DNA of 64,000 nucleotides from Novosphingobium kunmingense (lineage in GTDB: Bacteria; Pseudomonadota; Alphaproteobacteria; Sphingomonadales; Sphingomonadaceae). Position numbers and translations under genes: made by a program. Position 1 is the first letter of the stretch; each line of letters opens with the position of its first letter. Positions 46,254-53,867 of the stretch are shown here, in pieces. The stretch is from contig NZ_PHUF01000002.1 in the NCBI RefSeq assembly GCF_002813245.1, positions 248,001 to 312,000 on the forward strand, in the 5' to 3' direction. The notes beneath the pieces are model-generated. The model had not been told where the DNA came from, searched no databases, and saw nothing but the letters and a program-made list of their open reading frames with translations.

Positions 46254-47096
46254 ATGCGTACAGTCTGGCTGAACGGCGATTTCGTCCCCGAAACCGAAGC
46301 TGCCGTTTCGATCTTCGATCGTGGGCTCAATTTCGGGCAATCGGTCTACGAGGTCACCCCGGTGATCGAGGGGCATTACTGCAACTGGCCGCACCACCAG
46401 GCCCGGCTGGACCGTTCGCTCGCTACGGCGCGCATCGACGATGCGACCGACTGGCCGCCGATCCTGGCCGAACTGATCGCGCGCAACGGGCTGAAAGAAG
46501 GGCGGATCTACTTGCAGGTGACGGCAGGCGCGACCGCCGACCGCGCGTTTCCCTTGCCCGAGCCGGGGACAACGGCAACGCGGTTTGCCTTCACCCAGGC
46601 GGACGCGCTGATCGCGAACCCCGTGGCCGAACGCGGACAGAGGATCGTGCTCCGCCCGGATCTGCGCTGGCAGGTGCGCTCGGCCAAGACCACGCAGCTG
46701 CTCTATGCGGTGCTGATGAAGGCCGAGGCGAAGGACGTCGGCGTCGACGACGTGTGGTTGGTCGAGAATGGCGTGGTGACCGAGGCGACGAGTTCGAATG
46801 CGCACATCATCGATGCGCGCGGCGTGCTGGTGTCGCACCCGGTCGATTTTGGCGTGCTGCCCGGCGTAACACGCATCAACGTAGTCGCCATTGCGCGGGC
46901 CATGGGTCTCATGGTCGAGGAACGACCCTTCACCCCCGATGAGCTGCTGTCCGCTCGCGAGGCCTTCAGCAGCGGAGCGGGAACGCTTGTCCTGCCGGTG
47001 GTCGAGGTGGATGGAAAGCCGATCGGCAACGGCGGGCCCGGCGCGGTTACTGCCGAGATCCGCGAACGCTACATCGCCTTGCTGCGGCAAGGATGA
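46254..47096 (+). CDS. Class IV aminotransferase, D-amino acid transaminase-like
   Basis: The 280-residue protein belongs to the fold IV PLP enzymes (branched-chain/D-amino acid aminotransferases and ADC lyase). The PLP lysine is in RSAKTTQLLYAVLM, the phosphate-contact Glu in VVTEATSSNAHII, and LPGVTRINV matches the third motif. Arg-containing WLNGDFVPETEAAVSIFDRG is the N-terminal signature. The D-amino acid transaminase assignment is the likely one (the D-Ala/D-Glu supply), but 4-amino-4-deoxychorismate lyase cannot be excluded without modelling. It is not in an obvious operon. Confidence 0.85.
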   Translation: MRTVWLNGDFVPETEAAVSIFDRGLNFGQSVYEVTPVIEGHYCNWPHHQARLDRSLATARIDDATDWPPILAELIARNGLKEGRIYLQVTAGATADRAFPLPEPGTTATRFAFTQADALIANPVAERGQRIVLRPDLRWQVRSAKTTQLLYAVLMKAEAKDVGVDDVWLVENGVVTEATSSNAHIIDARGVLVSHPVDFGVLPGVTRINVVAIARAMGLMVEERPFTPDELLSAREAFSSGAGTLVLPVVEVDGKPIGNGGPGAVTAEIRERYIALLRQG

Positions 47097-47166
47097 GACG
47101 GAACCGCTGCGCCCGCGCGGCGTTCCAATGCTCACAAGTTACCGCAAAAGTGGGAGAACCTGCCAG

Positions 47167-47889
47167 ATGATCCGTTTCGCCCTTGGTGCCTCCGCCGGGC
47201 TCGCCGCCATGACCGCGCCGGCAATCGCGGCCGAAATCCAGATCGCCTCGGCTGGACCGGTGATCGAATTGACGGTGAGCGATACGGTCAACGCCAAGCC
47301 CGATGCGGCCATGGTCTCGGCCGGTGTCACCACCCGCGCAGCCAGTGCCAATGAGGCCGCGCGGCTCAATGCCGTGCGAATGGACCAAATTATCGCCAAG
47401 CTGAAGCAGCTCGGCGTCCCGGCCGATGATATCCAGACCAGCAACTTCTCGCTGAACGCGCAGTACACCTACAACAACGATGGCCGTCAGCCGACGTTCG
47501 TCGGCTACGACGTCAACAACCAGGTGATGGTCAAGCTGCGCGATATTCGCAAGATCGGCCCGACGCTCGACGCGCTGGTGGCGGCGGGCGCGAACAATTT
47601 CAACGGGCCGAACTTCGTCCTCGAGAACGATGCGGCCGCCCGCAGCGAGGCGCGACGCAACGCCTTTGCCAGTGCCGAGGCGCGCGCGCGCGAACTGGCC
47701 GGCTATGCCGGGTTCAAGAGCGTGAAGTTGCTGGAACTGTCTGAAACCTACCAGACGGTCAGCCCGGTCTATGCCCGGGGCGAGGCTATTGCCGTCAGCG
47801 CCCAGGCCATGGACAAGACGACCCCGATCCAGCCGGGTCTGGTCGGAACTGCGGCGCAACTGAACGTCAAGTACGAGATGACGAAGTAG
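47167..47889 (+). CDS. SIMPL domain (DUF541) protein, exported
   Basis: The 240-residue protein has a Sec signal peptide (1-21, IAAEIQ) and a SIMPL/DUF541 domain, as in YggE of E. coli, an oxidative-stress-linked periplasmic protein. The pattern of NAKPDAAMVSAGVTT, ADDIQTSNFSLNAQY and VGYDVNNQVMVKLRDI is characteristic. Function in this organism is unknown. The ATG at 47167 gives the signal peptide; the longer frame from 46891 overlaps the preceding aminotransferase gene and is rejected. Confidence 0.9.
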   Translation: MIRFALGASAGLAAMTAPAIAAEIQIASAGPVIELTVSDTVNAKPDAAMVSAGVTTRAASANEAARLNAVRMDQIIAKLKQLGVPADDIQTSNFSLNAQYTYNNDGRQPTFVGYDVNNQVMVKLRDIRKIGPTLDALVAAGANNFNGPNFVLENDAAARSEARRNAFASAEARARELAGYAGFKSVKLLELSETYQTVSPVYARGEAIAVSAQAMDKTTPIQPGLVGTAAQLNVKYEMTK

Positions 47890-47920
47890 TCAGCTGCCTG
47901 AACGTGGGACGGTGCAACTA

Positions 47921-47935
47921 TTCATGGCGCGTTCA
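47921..47935 (+). promoter_or_regulatory. Possible response-regulator direct repeat before PepSY gene
   Basis: TTCA-n7-TTCA repeats with an 11-bp period (47921-47935), 27 bases before the PepSY start codon. The spacing recalls sites of PhoP/OmpR regulators. Four-base units are short, so chance is a real alternative. Confidence 0.25.
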
Positions 47936-47961
47936 ATGCCTTCTGGGTAGAGCGCGGAACC

Positions 47962-48255
47962 ATGAAGACGACCTCCCTTCTTGTTGCGCTGGCCGTTCTT
48001 GCAACGCCGCTGCCTGTTATCGCCGGTCCCGGCGGGGAGCAGGGGCAGGCGCGCAAGGAACTTCGCGCGGGCAACGTGCGATCGCTGCGCGAGATCGAGC
48101 AGCGGGTGCTGCCGACGATGGGCGGGTCGCAGTATCTTGGCCCGGAATACGATCCGGCGGCCATGGCCTATCGCCTGAAGTTCATTCGCGACGGCCGGGT
48201 CATCTTCGTCGACATCGACGCGCGGACCGGCCAGGTCATGCGCCAGTCGCGCTAG
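47962..48255 (+). CDS. PepSY domain protein, exported
   Basis: This 97-residue protein has a signal peptide (1-21) and a PepSY-like domain: a short helix with REIEQRVLPTMGG, then strands YRLKFIRDGRVIFVDIDARTGQVM with the conserved Asp-Ala-Arg-Thr-Gly turn. Such small PepSY proteins accompany PhoPQ-type two-component systems and may feed a signal to the sensor. Here it precedes the response regulator (48322) by 66 bases and the kinase (49005), which supports that link. The match to a known family member is at domain level only. Confidence 0.85.
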   Translation: MKTTSLLVALAVLATPLPVIAGPGGEQGQARKELRAGNVRSLREIEQRVLPTMGGSQYLGPEYDPAAMAYRLKFIRDGRVIFVDIDARTGQVMRQSR

Positions 48256-48274
48256 GGCGTTTGCTTGACGCCTG

Positions 48275-48316
48275 TGGGGAATGTCCCCATCTGATGCGCA
48301 CAATCTAGGGGACATT
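48275..48316 (+). promoter_or_regulatory. Competing hairpins at the response-regulator ribosome-binding site
   Basis: TGGGGA-atg-TCCCCA (48275-48289) can form one hairpin. AATGTCCCC (48280-48288) can instead pair with GGGGACATT (48308-48316), whose left part is the Shine-Dalgarno AGGGGA of the regulator gene. The two stems share bases and exclude each other, so the leader could switch translation. TTGACG at 48265-48270 may belong to a promoter in the same region. Confidence 0.45.
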
Positions 48317-48321
48317 TTGCG

Positions 48322-48996
48322 ATGCGCATCCTTATCGTCGAGGACGAACCGACCCTCGGCAAGCAGCTCAAGGCAACGCTCGAAGCGACGGGTTATGCGG
48401 TCGATCTGTCGACTGATGGCGAGGACGGACATTTCCTCGGCTCGACCGAAGAATACGATGCGGTCGTGCTGGACCTGGGTCTGCCGGAGATCGACGGCCT
48501 GACCGTTCTCGGCATGTGGCGCAAGGAGGGCCGCAAGTTCCCGGTGCTGGTCCTGACGGCGCGCGACAGCTGGTCCGACAAGGTTGCCGGTCTCGACGCC
48601 GGAGCGGACGATTACCTGGCCAAACCCTTCCAGACCGAAGAATTGATAGCCCGCCTGCGCGCTCTTATCCGCCGCGCCTCGGGCAACACGAGCAGCGAAC
48701 TGATTGCCGGCGACGTGCGGCTCGACACGCGCTCGGGCCGCGTCACGCTGAGCGGAGAACCGGTCAAGCTGACCGCGCAGGAATACAAGCTGCTGTCGTA
48801 TCTGCTGCACCACAAGGGCAAGGTCGTCAGCCGGACCGAGCTGATCGAACACATCTACGACCAGGATTTCGACCGCGATTCGAACACGATCGAAGTCTTC
48901 GTGACGCGCATCCGCAAGAAGCTGGGCGCCGATGTGATCACCACGATCCGCGGGCTGGGTTACAGCCTGGACGATCCGGCGCTGCCGCGCGGATGA
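48322..48996 (+). CDS. OmpR/PhoP-family response regulator
   Basis: The 224-residue regulator has a receiver domain with phosphate-accepting Asp in VVLDLGLPEIDG (about residue 51), Thr in VLTARDSW and Lys in YLAKPFQ. The C-terminal winged helix (about 125-220) includes TAQEYKLLSYLLHH and the basic VFVTRIRKKLGADVITTIRGLGY. It is typical of the PhoP type. The sensor gene 49005 follows after 8 bases. I infer a PhoPQ/FeuPQ-like system; the signal is unknown. Confidence 0.94.
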   Translation: MRILIVEDEPTLGKQLKATLEATGYAVDLSTDGEDGHFLGSTEEYDAVVLDLGLPEIDGLTVLGMWRKEGRKFPVLVLTARDSWSDKVAGLDAGADDYLAKPFQTEELIARLRALIRRASGNTSSELIAGDVRLDTRSGRVTLSGEPVKLTAQEYKLLSYLLHHKGKVVSRTELIEHIYDQDFDRDSNTIEVFVTRIRKKLGADVITTIRGLGYSLDDPALPRG

Positions 48997-49004
48997 CCTG
49001 ACCG

Positions 49005-50408
49005 GTGGGCGAGCAGGATCGCCCCGCTCGGCCGGGCGGGGGTTCGGGCACAAGGGTCGCCCACACCGGCTCGCTTTCACGGCGCATGATGCTGATCGCG
49101 GCAGGCTGGATCGCGGTTCTGTTGCTGGGCGGCGGCATCCTGCTCGACCGGACGATTACCAGTCTGGTCACCCGAAACTTCGACAACCAGCTGGGCTACA
49201 TGCTGACCGCGATGGTCGCCTCGGCCGAGATCAGCTCGGACGGGGAAGTCTATTTTAATCGTCCGCTCGGCGACCAGCGCTTCCTCGAACCCAACAGCGG
49301 GCTTTATTACCAGATCAGCGGCAAAGGCCACGAGGATTACCCTTCGCGTTCGCTGTGGGACCGGACGCTGCAGGTCAGCACCGACCATTTCGACAGCCAG
49401 CCCCACACCTTCAACGCCGATCCGTTCAAGGGGGAGCCGCTGCGCATCATGGAGCGCACGGTGATCCTGCCCGGCAGCGACACGCGCTGGACATTCGTGG
49501 TTGCCGAAAGCCGCAAGGAACTGGACGACCAGATCCGCCAGACCCGATCGATCCTGGTCTACAGCTTCGTGGTCCTTGGCCTTGGCCTGATGCTGATGGC
49601 CGCGCTGCAGACCTGGTACGGCCTTGGCCCGCTGCGCCGCGTGCGGCTTGCGATCCAGAGGATGCGCACGACTGGCGAAAACCGCGTGAACGAGCCGCTG
49701 CCGCTTGAAGTGCAGCCCCTGGTCGAGGAACTGAACGGGCTTCTCGCCCACTCGGTGAAGCAGGCCGAGGAAGCGCGGACCCATGCCGGTAACCTTGCTC
49801 ACGCGCTGAAGACCCCGCTGACCGTGGTGATGAACGCCGCGACTGCCAAGGCGCCAGACCTGTCGGACACCGTGATCCGCGAGGCGGCCGTCATGCGCCG
49901 CCAGGTCGATCATCATCTGGCCCGCGCTCGCGCAGTGGGGCGCCGCGCCGTCGGCCAGGCCCGCGCCAATGTCGGCGAGAGCGTGGAAGCCGTGTTGCGC
50001 GCGGTGACGGTGCTCTACGACCAGGCCCGCTTCGACCTCGACGGCGACCGCGGGGCCACGGTCGCGATAGAGCGCCAGGATCTCGACGAGATTCTCGGCA
50101 ACCTGATCGAAAACGCGGCCAAGTACGGCGGCGGCAGCGTCTTCGTGACGATCGATCCCGAGAATGATCCGCAGTTCTGCGAGATCTGGGTCGAGGACGA
50201 TGGCATGGGCATCCCGGAAGAGGAACGCATTCGCATCTTCGACCGCGGCGCGCGGCTCGATACCGGCAAGCCCGGGACCGGACTTGGGTTGGCGATCGTG
50301 CGCGACGTGGCGGAAATCTATGGCGGATCGGTCACGCTTGAAGAAAGCGAGGACCTTGGCGGCCTGCTCGTCCGCCTGCGCCTGCCGCGTGCGGCTAACC
50401 TAGCCTAG
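49005..50408 (+). CDS. Sensor histidine kinase, PhoQ-type
   Basis: The 467-residue kinase has two membrane segments (about 27-48 and 176-200) bracketing a periplasmic sensor domain of about 125 residues. A HAMP-like region with LGPLRRVRLAIQRM follows. The H-box is LAHALKTPLTVVMN, the N-box NLIENAAKYGGG, and the G1 box EDDGMGIPEEE, with GTGLGLAIVRD as G2, all intact. The GTG start at 49005 gives the basic N-terminus GEQDRPARPGG. PepSY, regulator and kinase form one cassette. The last bases share CTAG with the chorismate mutase gene. Confidence 0.93.
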   Translation: MGEQDRPARPGGGSGTRVAHTGSLSRRMMLIAAGWIAVLLLGGGILLDRTITSLVTRNFDNQLGYMLTAMVASAEISSDGEVYFNRPLGDQRFLEPNSGLYYQISGKGHEDYPSRSLWDRTLQVSTDHFDSQPHTFNADPFKGEPLRIMERTVILPGSDTRWTFVVAESRKELDDQIRQTRSILVYSFVVLGLGLMLMAALQTWYGLGPLRRVRLAIQRMRTTGENRVNEPLPLEVQPLVEELNGLLAHSVKQAEEARTHAGNLAHALKTPLTVVMNAATAKAPDLSDTVIREAAVMRRQVDHHLARARAVGRRAVGQARANVGESVEAVLRAVTVLYDQARFDLDGDRGATVAIERQDLDEILGNLIENAAKYGGGSVFVTIDPENDPQFCEIWVEDDGMGIPEEERIRIFDRGARLDTGKPGTGLGLAIVRDVAEIYGGSVTLEESEDLGGLLVRLRLPRAANLA

Positions 50409-50710
50409 TTGCCAGCCGCCTGCTCGTGGTGGCGGATTACTTCCTGGATGATGAAACGCAGGAATTTCTCGGAAAATTCAGGATCGAGTTGCGCGTCTTC
50501 GGCCAGCTTGCGCAGCCGCGCGATCTGGCGCTCCTCGCGGCCGGGGTCGGAGGCGGGAAGGGCATTGGCTGCCTTGTACTGGCCCACAGCCTTGGTGATG
50601 CGGAACCGCTCAGCGAGGATGTGGATCAACGCGGCATCGATATTGTCGATGCTCGAACGATAACCGGCCAGGGTGGCGTCGGCGGTGGAGGACAGCGCAG
50701 CGTCGGACAT
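50405..50710 (-). CDS. Chorismate mutase, AroQ class
   Basis: The 101-residue all-helical protein is a monofunctional AroQ-type chorismate mutase, which converts chorismate to prephenate for Phe and Tyr synthesis. Active-site residues are recognisable in YRSSIDNIDAALIHILAERF (Arg and Asp), KAVGQYKAANALPASDPGREE (Lys) and the C-terminal Gln in FIIQEVIRHHEQ. Longer minus-strand frames over the neighbouring prenyl synthase are not used. It is convergent with the sensor kinase, sharing CTAG. Confidence 0.93.
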   Translation of the reverse strand: MSDAALSSTADATLAGYRSSIDNIDAALIHILAERFRITKAVGQYKAANALPASDPGREERQIARLRKLAEDAQLDPEFSEKFLRFIIQEVIRHHEQAAGN

Positions 50711-50800
50711 GATCGGTGCGCTAGCATGACTTTTTGCGCAAGACCATTGCCCGCTTTGCACTTGCCTTGCCGCAACCGGACAGGCAAGGCGCTGGCCGCA

Positions 50801-51817
50801 ATGAGCGCCGAAATTGTTCCCCTGCGCCCGCGTGACAGCGCGCCTTCGCTGGCCCCGATGATGGCCCTGACCGCGTCCGGCATGAACGCGGTCAATTCGG
50901 TCATCCTCGAACGGATGCAAAGCGAGATCCCGTTGATTCCGGCGCTGGCCGGACACCTGATTGCCGGTGGCGGCAAGCGTATGCGGCCGATGCTGACGCT
51001 CGCGGGAGCGGCGCTGTGCGATTATCACGGCACCCGCCACCACAAGCTGGCCGCCGCGGTGGAGTTCATCCACACCGCGACGTTGCTGCACGACGACGTG
51101 GTCGACGGATCGGAGCTGCGTCGGGGCAAGGCGGCAGCCAACCTGATCTTCGGCAATCCCGCCACCGTCCTGGTCGGCGATTTCCTGTTCACGCGCAGTT
51201 TCGAACTGATGGTCGAGGACGGATCGCTGCGCGTGCTCAAGATCCTGTCGAACGCCAGCTCGATCATCTCGGAGGGTGAAGTCGATCAGCTCACCGCCGC
51301 CCGCCAGATCGAGACGAGCGAAGAACACTACCTCAAGATCATCGGCGCCAAGACGGCCGCCCTTTTCGCCGCCGCGACCCGCATTGCCGCGGTGGTCGCC
51401 GAGAAGGGCGATGCGGAGGAGCGGGCGCTCGATTCCTACGGTCGCAACCTTGGCGTTGCGTTCCAGCTGGTCGACGACGCGATGGACTACGATTCCGATG
51501 CAGGCGAAATGGGCAAGGGCAAGGGCGACGACTTCCGCGAAGGCAAGATGACCCTTCCGGTGATCCTGGCCTATGCCCGCGGCGACGAGGCCGAACGTGC
51601 CTTCTGGCGTCAGGCGATCGTCGGCCACCGCACCTCGGACGAGGACCTCGCTCATGCGGTGAGCCTGATCGCGCAGCACGATGCGGTCAGCGCGACCCGC
51701 GAAAGGGCGCGCCACTATGCCCAGCGCGCGATCGATGCGATCGCCGGCTTTCCGCCCAGCGAGGCCCACGCGGCAATGGTCGAGGCGGCCCAGTTCGCGG
51801 TAACCCGCCGCACCTGA
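50801..51817 (+). CDS. Polyprenyl diphosphate synthase (quinone side chain)
   Basis: A 338-residue trans-prenyltransferase that elongates isoprenoid chains, most likely the decaprenyl or octaprenyl diphosphate for ubiquinone. The two Asp-rich motifs are LLHDDVVDGSELRRG and QLVDDAMDYDSD. The Lys/Arg for diphosphate binding is in GGGKRMRPML. Its product length cannot be read with certainty; sphingomonads usually make Q-10. The ATG at 50801 gives the family N-terminus. It is divergent from chorismate mutase by 90 bases. Confidence 0.92.
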   Translation: MSAEIVPLRPRDSAPSLAPMMALTASGMNAVNSVILERMQSEIPLIPALAGHLIAGGGKRMRPMLTLAGAALCDYHGTRHHKLAAAVEFIHTATLLHDDVVDGSELRRGKAAANLIFGNPATVLVGDFLFTRSFELMVEDGSLRVLKILSNASSIISEGEVDQLTAARQIETSEEHYLKIIGAKTAALFAAATRIAAVVAEKGDAEERALDSYGRNLGVAFQLVDDAMDYDSDAGEMGKGKGDDFREGKMTLPVILAYARGDEAERAFWRQAIVGHRTSDEDLAHAVSLIAQHDAVSATRERARHYAQRAIDAIAGFPPSEAHAAMVEAAQFAVTRRT

Positions 51818-51910
51818 TTCGACTGCGATTCGCGTTAGTTGCAGTTCATCGTCGCTGCCGCTCGCCCTGCCGTGAGCCGTGGCCTCGCAGCGATAGGATG
51901 CAGCAGCGCA

Positions 51911-51925
51911 TTTACCCGGATTTAA
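51911..51925 (+). promoter_or_regulatory. CtrA-type box upstream of sciP
   Basis: TTTA-n7-TTAA (51911-51925), followed by CC, matches the CtrA site TTAA-n7-TTAA in seven of eight bases and lies 68-82 bases before the sciP ATG. GATTC sites at 51816 and 51827 are of the CcrM type GANTC. In Caulobacter sciP is a CtrA target. Confidence 0.6.
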
Positions 51926-51992
51926 CCACCGGAACGCCAAATTCACCGTGCTTGGGGGCCAACGATTTGACCAGAAATCGAGGGTCCGAACG

Positions 51993-52334
51993 ATGATCGA
52001 ATACCATAACTCCCGCGCTGCCCGCATTATCGGGCCGCACCGCGAAGTCCTTGACCGGGACAGTCTTCCGCCGCCCAACACCACCCGTTGGGTTGCAAGC
52101 CGCAAGGCCCAGGTCGTAGCCGCCGTCCAGGGCGGTCTGCTGACCCTGGAGGAGGTCATGGCGCGGTACAACCTCAGTCTTGAGGAGTTCTATGCCTGGC
52201 AACGGGCGATGGACCGTGCCGGTGTGTCGGGGCTCAGGGTTGCCTGGTCGTCCGCCGATCGCGCCGCCCGGCGTCGCGACCGGCCGCAGCTTCCGATCGC
52301 CGTTGCCGAGCGCCGGCATCTTGTCGCGGTCTGA
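51993..52334 (+). CDS. sciP: CtrA inhibitor protein SciP (DUF1153)
   Basis: The 113-residue protein matches SciP, a small helix-turn-helix-type protein that binds CtrA and blocks its action at promoters in Caulobacter. The conserved core is DSLPPPNTTRWVASRKAQVVAAVQGGLLTLEE (shown as LPPPNTTRWVASRKAQ and GGLLTLEE), followed by YNLSLEEFYAWQRAMDR and GVSGLR. It has an additional basic C-terminal tail of about 25 residues compared with the Caulobacter protein of about 93. The CtrA box upstream suggests a feedback loop. The ATG at 51993 is preferred. Confidence 0.93.
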   Translation: MIEYHNSRAARIIGPHREVLDRDSLPPPNTTRWVASRKAQVVAAVQGGLLTLEEVMARYNLSLEEFYAWQRAMDRAGVSGLRVAWSSADRAARRRDRPQLPIAVAERRHLVAV

Positions 52335-52409
52335 GCGCGCAAGCGCCCCACCAGCAATCGCCTGCCCATCGCGTTGCCGCTTCCCCGAGCGGAACCTTTT
52401 TCAAGCAGC

Positions 52410-52454
52410 CGCCGAGGGTCCTTACCCCCTGGTCTCCAAGCAGGACCCTCGGCG
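52410..52454 (+). terminator. Long hairpin after sciP
   Basis: A perfect 13-bp stem (52410-52422 with 52442-52454; core CCGAGGGTCCT) encloses a 19-base loop. It lies 76 bases after sciP and 76 bases before the aldo/keto reductase. There is no U-run. It may end the sciP transcript or structure the next leader. Confidence 0.45.
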
Positions 52455-52530
52455 CACGGGCTTGACCTTGTCGGCCTGACCGGCCACGACCCGTTGCGAA
52501 ACACTACCAATCGCACCGGAGACTGATCGC

Positions 52531-53547
52531 ATGGAACGCCGCCGCCTGGGGAAAAGCTCGATCGTCGTGTCCGATATCTGCATGGGCACGATGACATTCG
52601 GGAGCCAGACCGACGAGGCCGAAGCGATCCGGATCCTGGATGCCTGTTTCGATGCCGGAATCGATTTCTACGACACCGCCGAAGGCTATCCGGTGCCGCC
52701 CGACGCGAAGTGGGTCGGCCGCACCGAGGAGATTGTTGGCCGCTGGCTCAAGACCAAGCCGCGCGAGGCGATTATCCTGGCCACCAAGGTCTCTGGCCCC
52801 AGCCACGTCTGGTTCCGCTCGCCCCTGCGCAGCGGCATGACTTCGCTCGACCGGCGCAACATCGTCACGGCGGTGGAAGCAAGCCTCAAGAAGCTCCAGA
52901 CCGACTACATCGACCTTTATCAGACGCACTGGCCCGACCACGATCTGCCCTATGACGAGACGATGGAGGTGCTCGACGAACTGGTCCGCGCGGGCAAGGT
53001 GCGGGTACTCGGCTGCTCGAACGAAACCAGCTGGGGCCTGATGAAGAGCATCGCGGCGTCCGAGCGTATGGGTGGCGCCCGCTACCACACGATCCAGAAC
53101 AACTTCAGCCTGAACAACCGGCGCTTCGAGGACGAACTGGCCCAGGTCTGTCGGCAGGAAGGCGTAAGCCTCATACCCTATTCACCGATCGCTGGTGGGG
53201 TGCTGTCTGGAAAGTACCAGAACGACGCCCGCCCGGAAGGCGCACGGTTCACGCGCTATCTGGGGATGGAGGGGCGGCAGGCCGCTATGGGCCGGCGCTT
53301 CGTCAACGAAAAGTCGCTCGCCTCGACCGCCCGGTTTGCAGACATCGCCAAAGAAGCGGGGATCAGCCCTGTCACCCTTGCCGTGGCCTGGTCCAAGCAG
53401 CACGACTTTGTCGCCTCGACGATCGTCGGCGTCAGCAAGTTCGATCAGTTGGCGGAAATCCTCGCGGCGAAGGACCTGGTGCTGAGCGCCGACACGATGA
53501 AGGCAATCGACAAGGTGTCGAAGGACATCATGTACCCGATGGGCTGA
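52531..53547 (+). CDS. Aldo/keto reductase
   Basis: The 338-residue TIM-barrel NADPH reductase belongs to the aldo/keto reductase superfamily (Tas-like). The catalytic tetrad is visible: Asp and Tyr in DFYDTAEGYP, Lys in ILATKVSG and His in YQTHWPDHDLP. The NADPH-binding region is near IVGVSKFDQL. The substrate is unknown. The start follows CACCGGAGACTGATCGC, a good ribosome-binding site. The gene stands alone, with a structured leader and convergent neighbour. Confidence 0.93.
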   Translation: MERRRLGKSSIVVSDICMGTMTFGSQTDEAEAIRILDACFDAGIDFYDTAEGYPVPPDAKWVGRTEEIVGRWLKTKPREAIILATKVSGPSHVWFRSPLRSGMTSLDRRNIVTAVEASLKKLQTDYIDLYQTHWPDHDLPYDETMEVLDELVRAGKVRVLGCSNETSWGLMKSIAASERMGGARYHTIQNNFSLNNRRFEDELAQVCRQEGVSLIPYSPIAGGVLSGKYQNDARPEGARFTRYLGMEGRQAAMGRRFVNEKSLASTARFADIAKEAGISPVTLAVAWSKQHDFVASTIVGVSKFDQLAEILAAKDLVLSADTMKAIDKVSKDIMYPMG

Positions 53548-53551
53548 AGAT

Positions 53552-53815
53552 TCAGGCTGGCTGGATCTTCGCTTTCAGGCGTTCGCGGATCTTGAACTTC
53601 TTGTCGATGAACAAGGGCACGATCACCGACAGCGCGATGCCGCCGAGCGAGCAGACACCCAGCCAGATCGCCATCAGCGTCCCACCGGCCTGATACATGC
53701 CGTAAAGTACCGGCCCCGCCAGCACGATACCGCGGATTTCGTTCGCGACGAAGGCGACGATGGCTGACTTGAGCAGCAGGTCGACGAGAGTGGCGAAGAG
53801 CGTTGTCATGTCCAT
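53552..53815 (-). CDS. Small membrane protein (87 aa)
   Basis: The product has two or three hydrophobic segments (about 8-28, 30-50 and 52-70) and ends in a basic tail (IDKKFKIRERLKAKIQPA). I do not recognise a family. It is probably an inner-membrane protein with both ends in or near the cytosol. It is convergent with the aldo/keto reductase gene (4-base gap) and divergent from hrpB across about 52 bases, so it likely has its own promoter. Confidence 0.65.
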   Translation of the reverse strand: MDMTTLFATLVDLLLKSAIVAFVANEIRGIVLAGPVLYGMYQAGGTLMAIWLGVCSLGGIALSVIVPLFIDKKFKIRERLKAKIQPA

Positions 53816-53867
53816 GGGAATGGCACCATTTGCTTACGAAAAAGTTGATGGAACGCCGGGATTCCCT

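Noticed and set aside
50405..52171. Minus-strand frame of 588 codons containing the chorismate mutase at its end
   Set aside because: Only the last 101 codons have family similarity; the rest is antisense to the prenyl synthase and to sciP upstream DNA.
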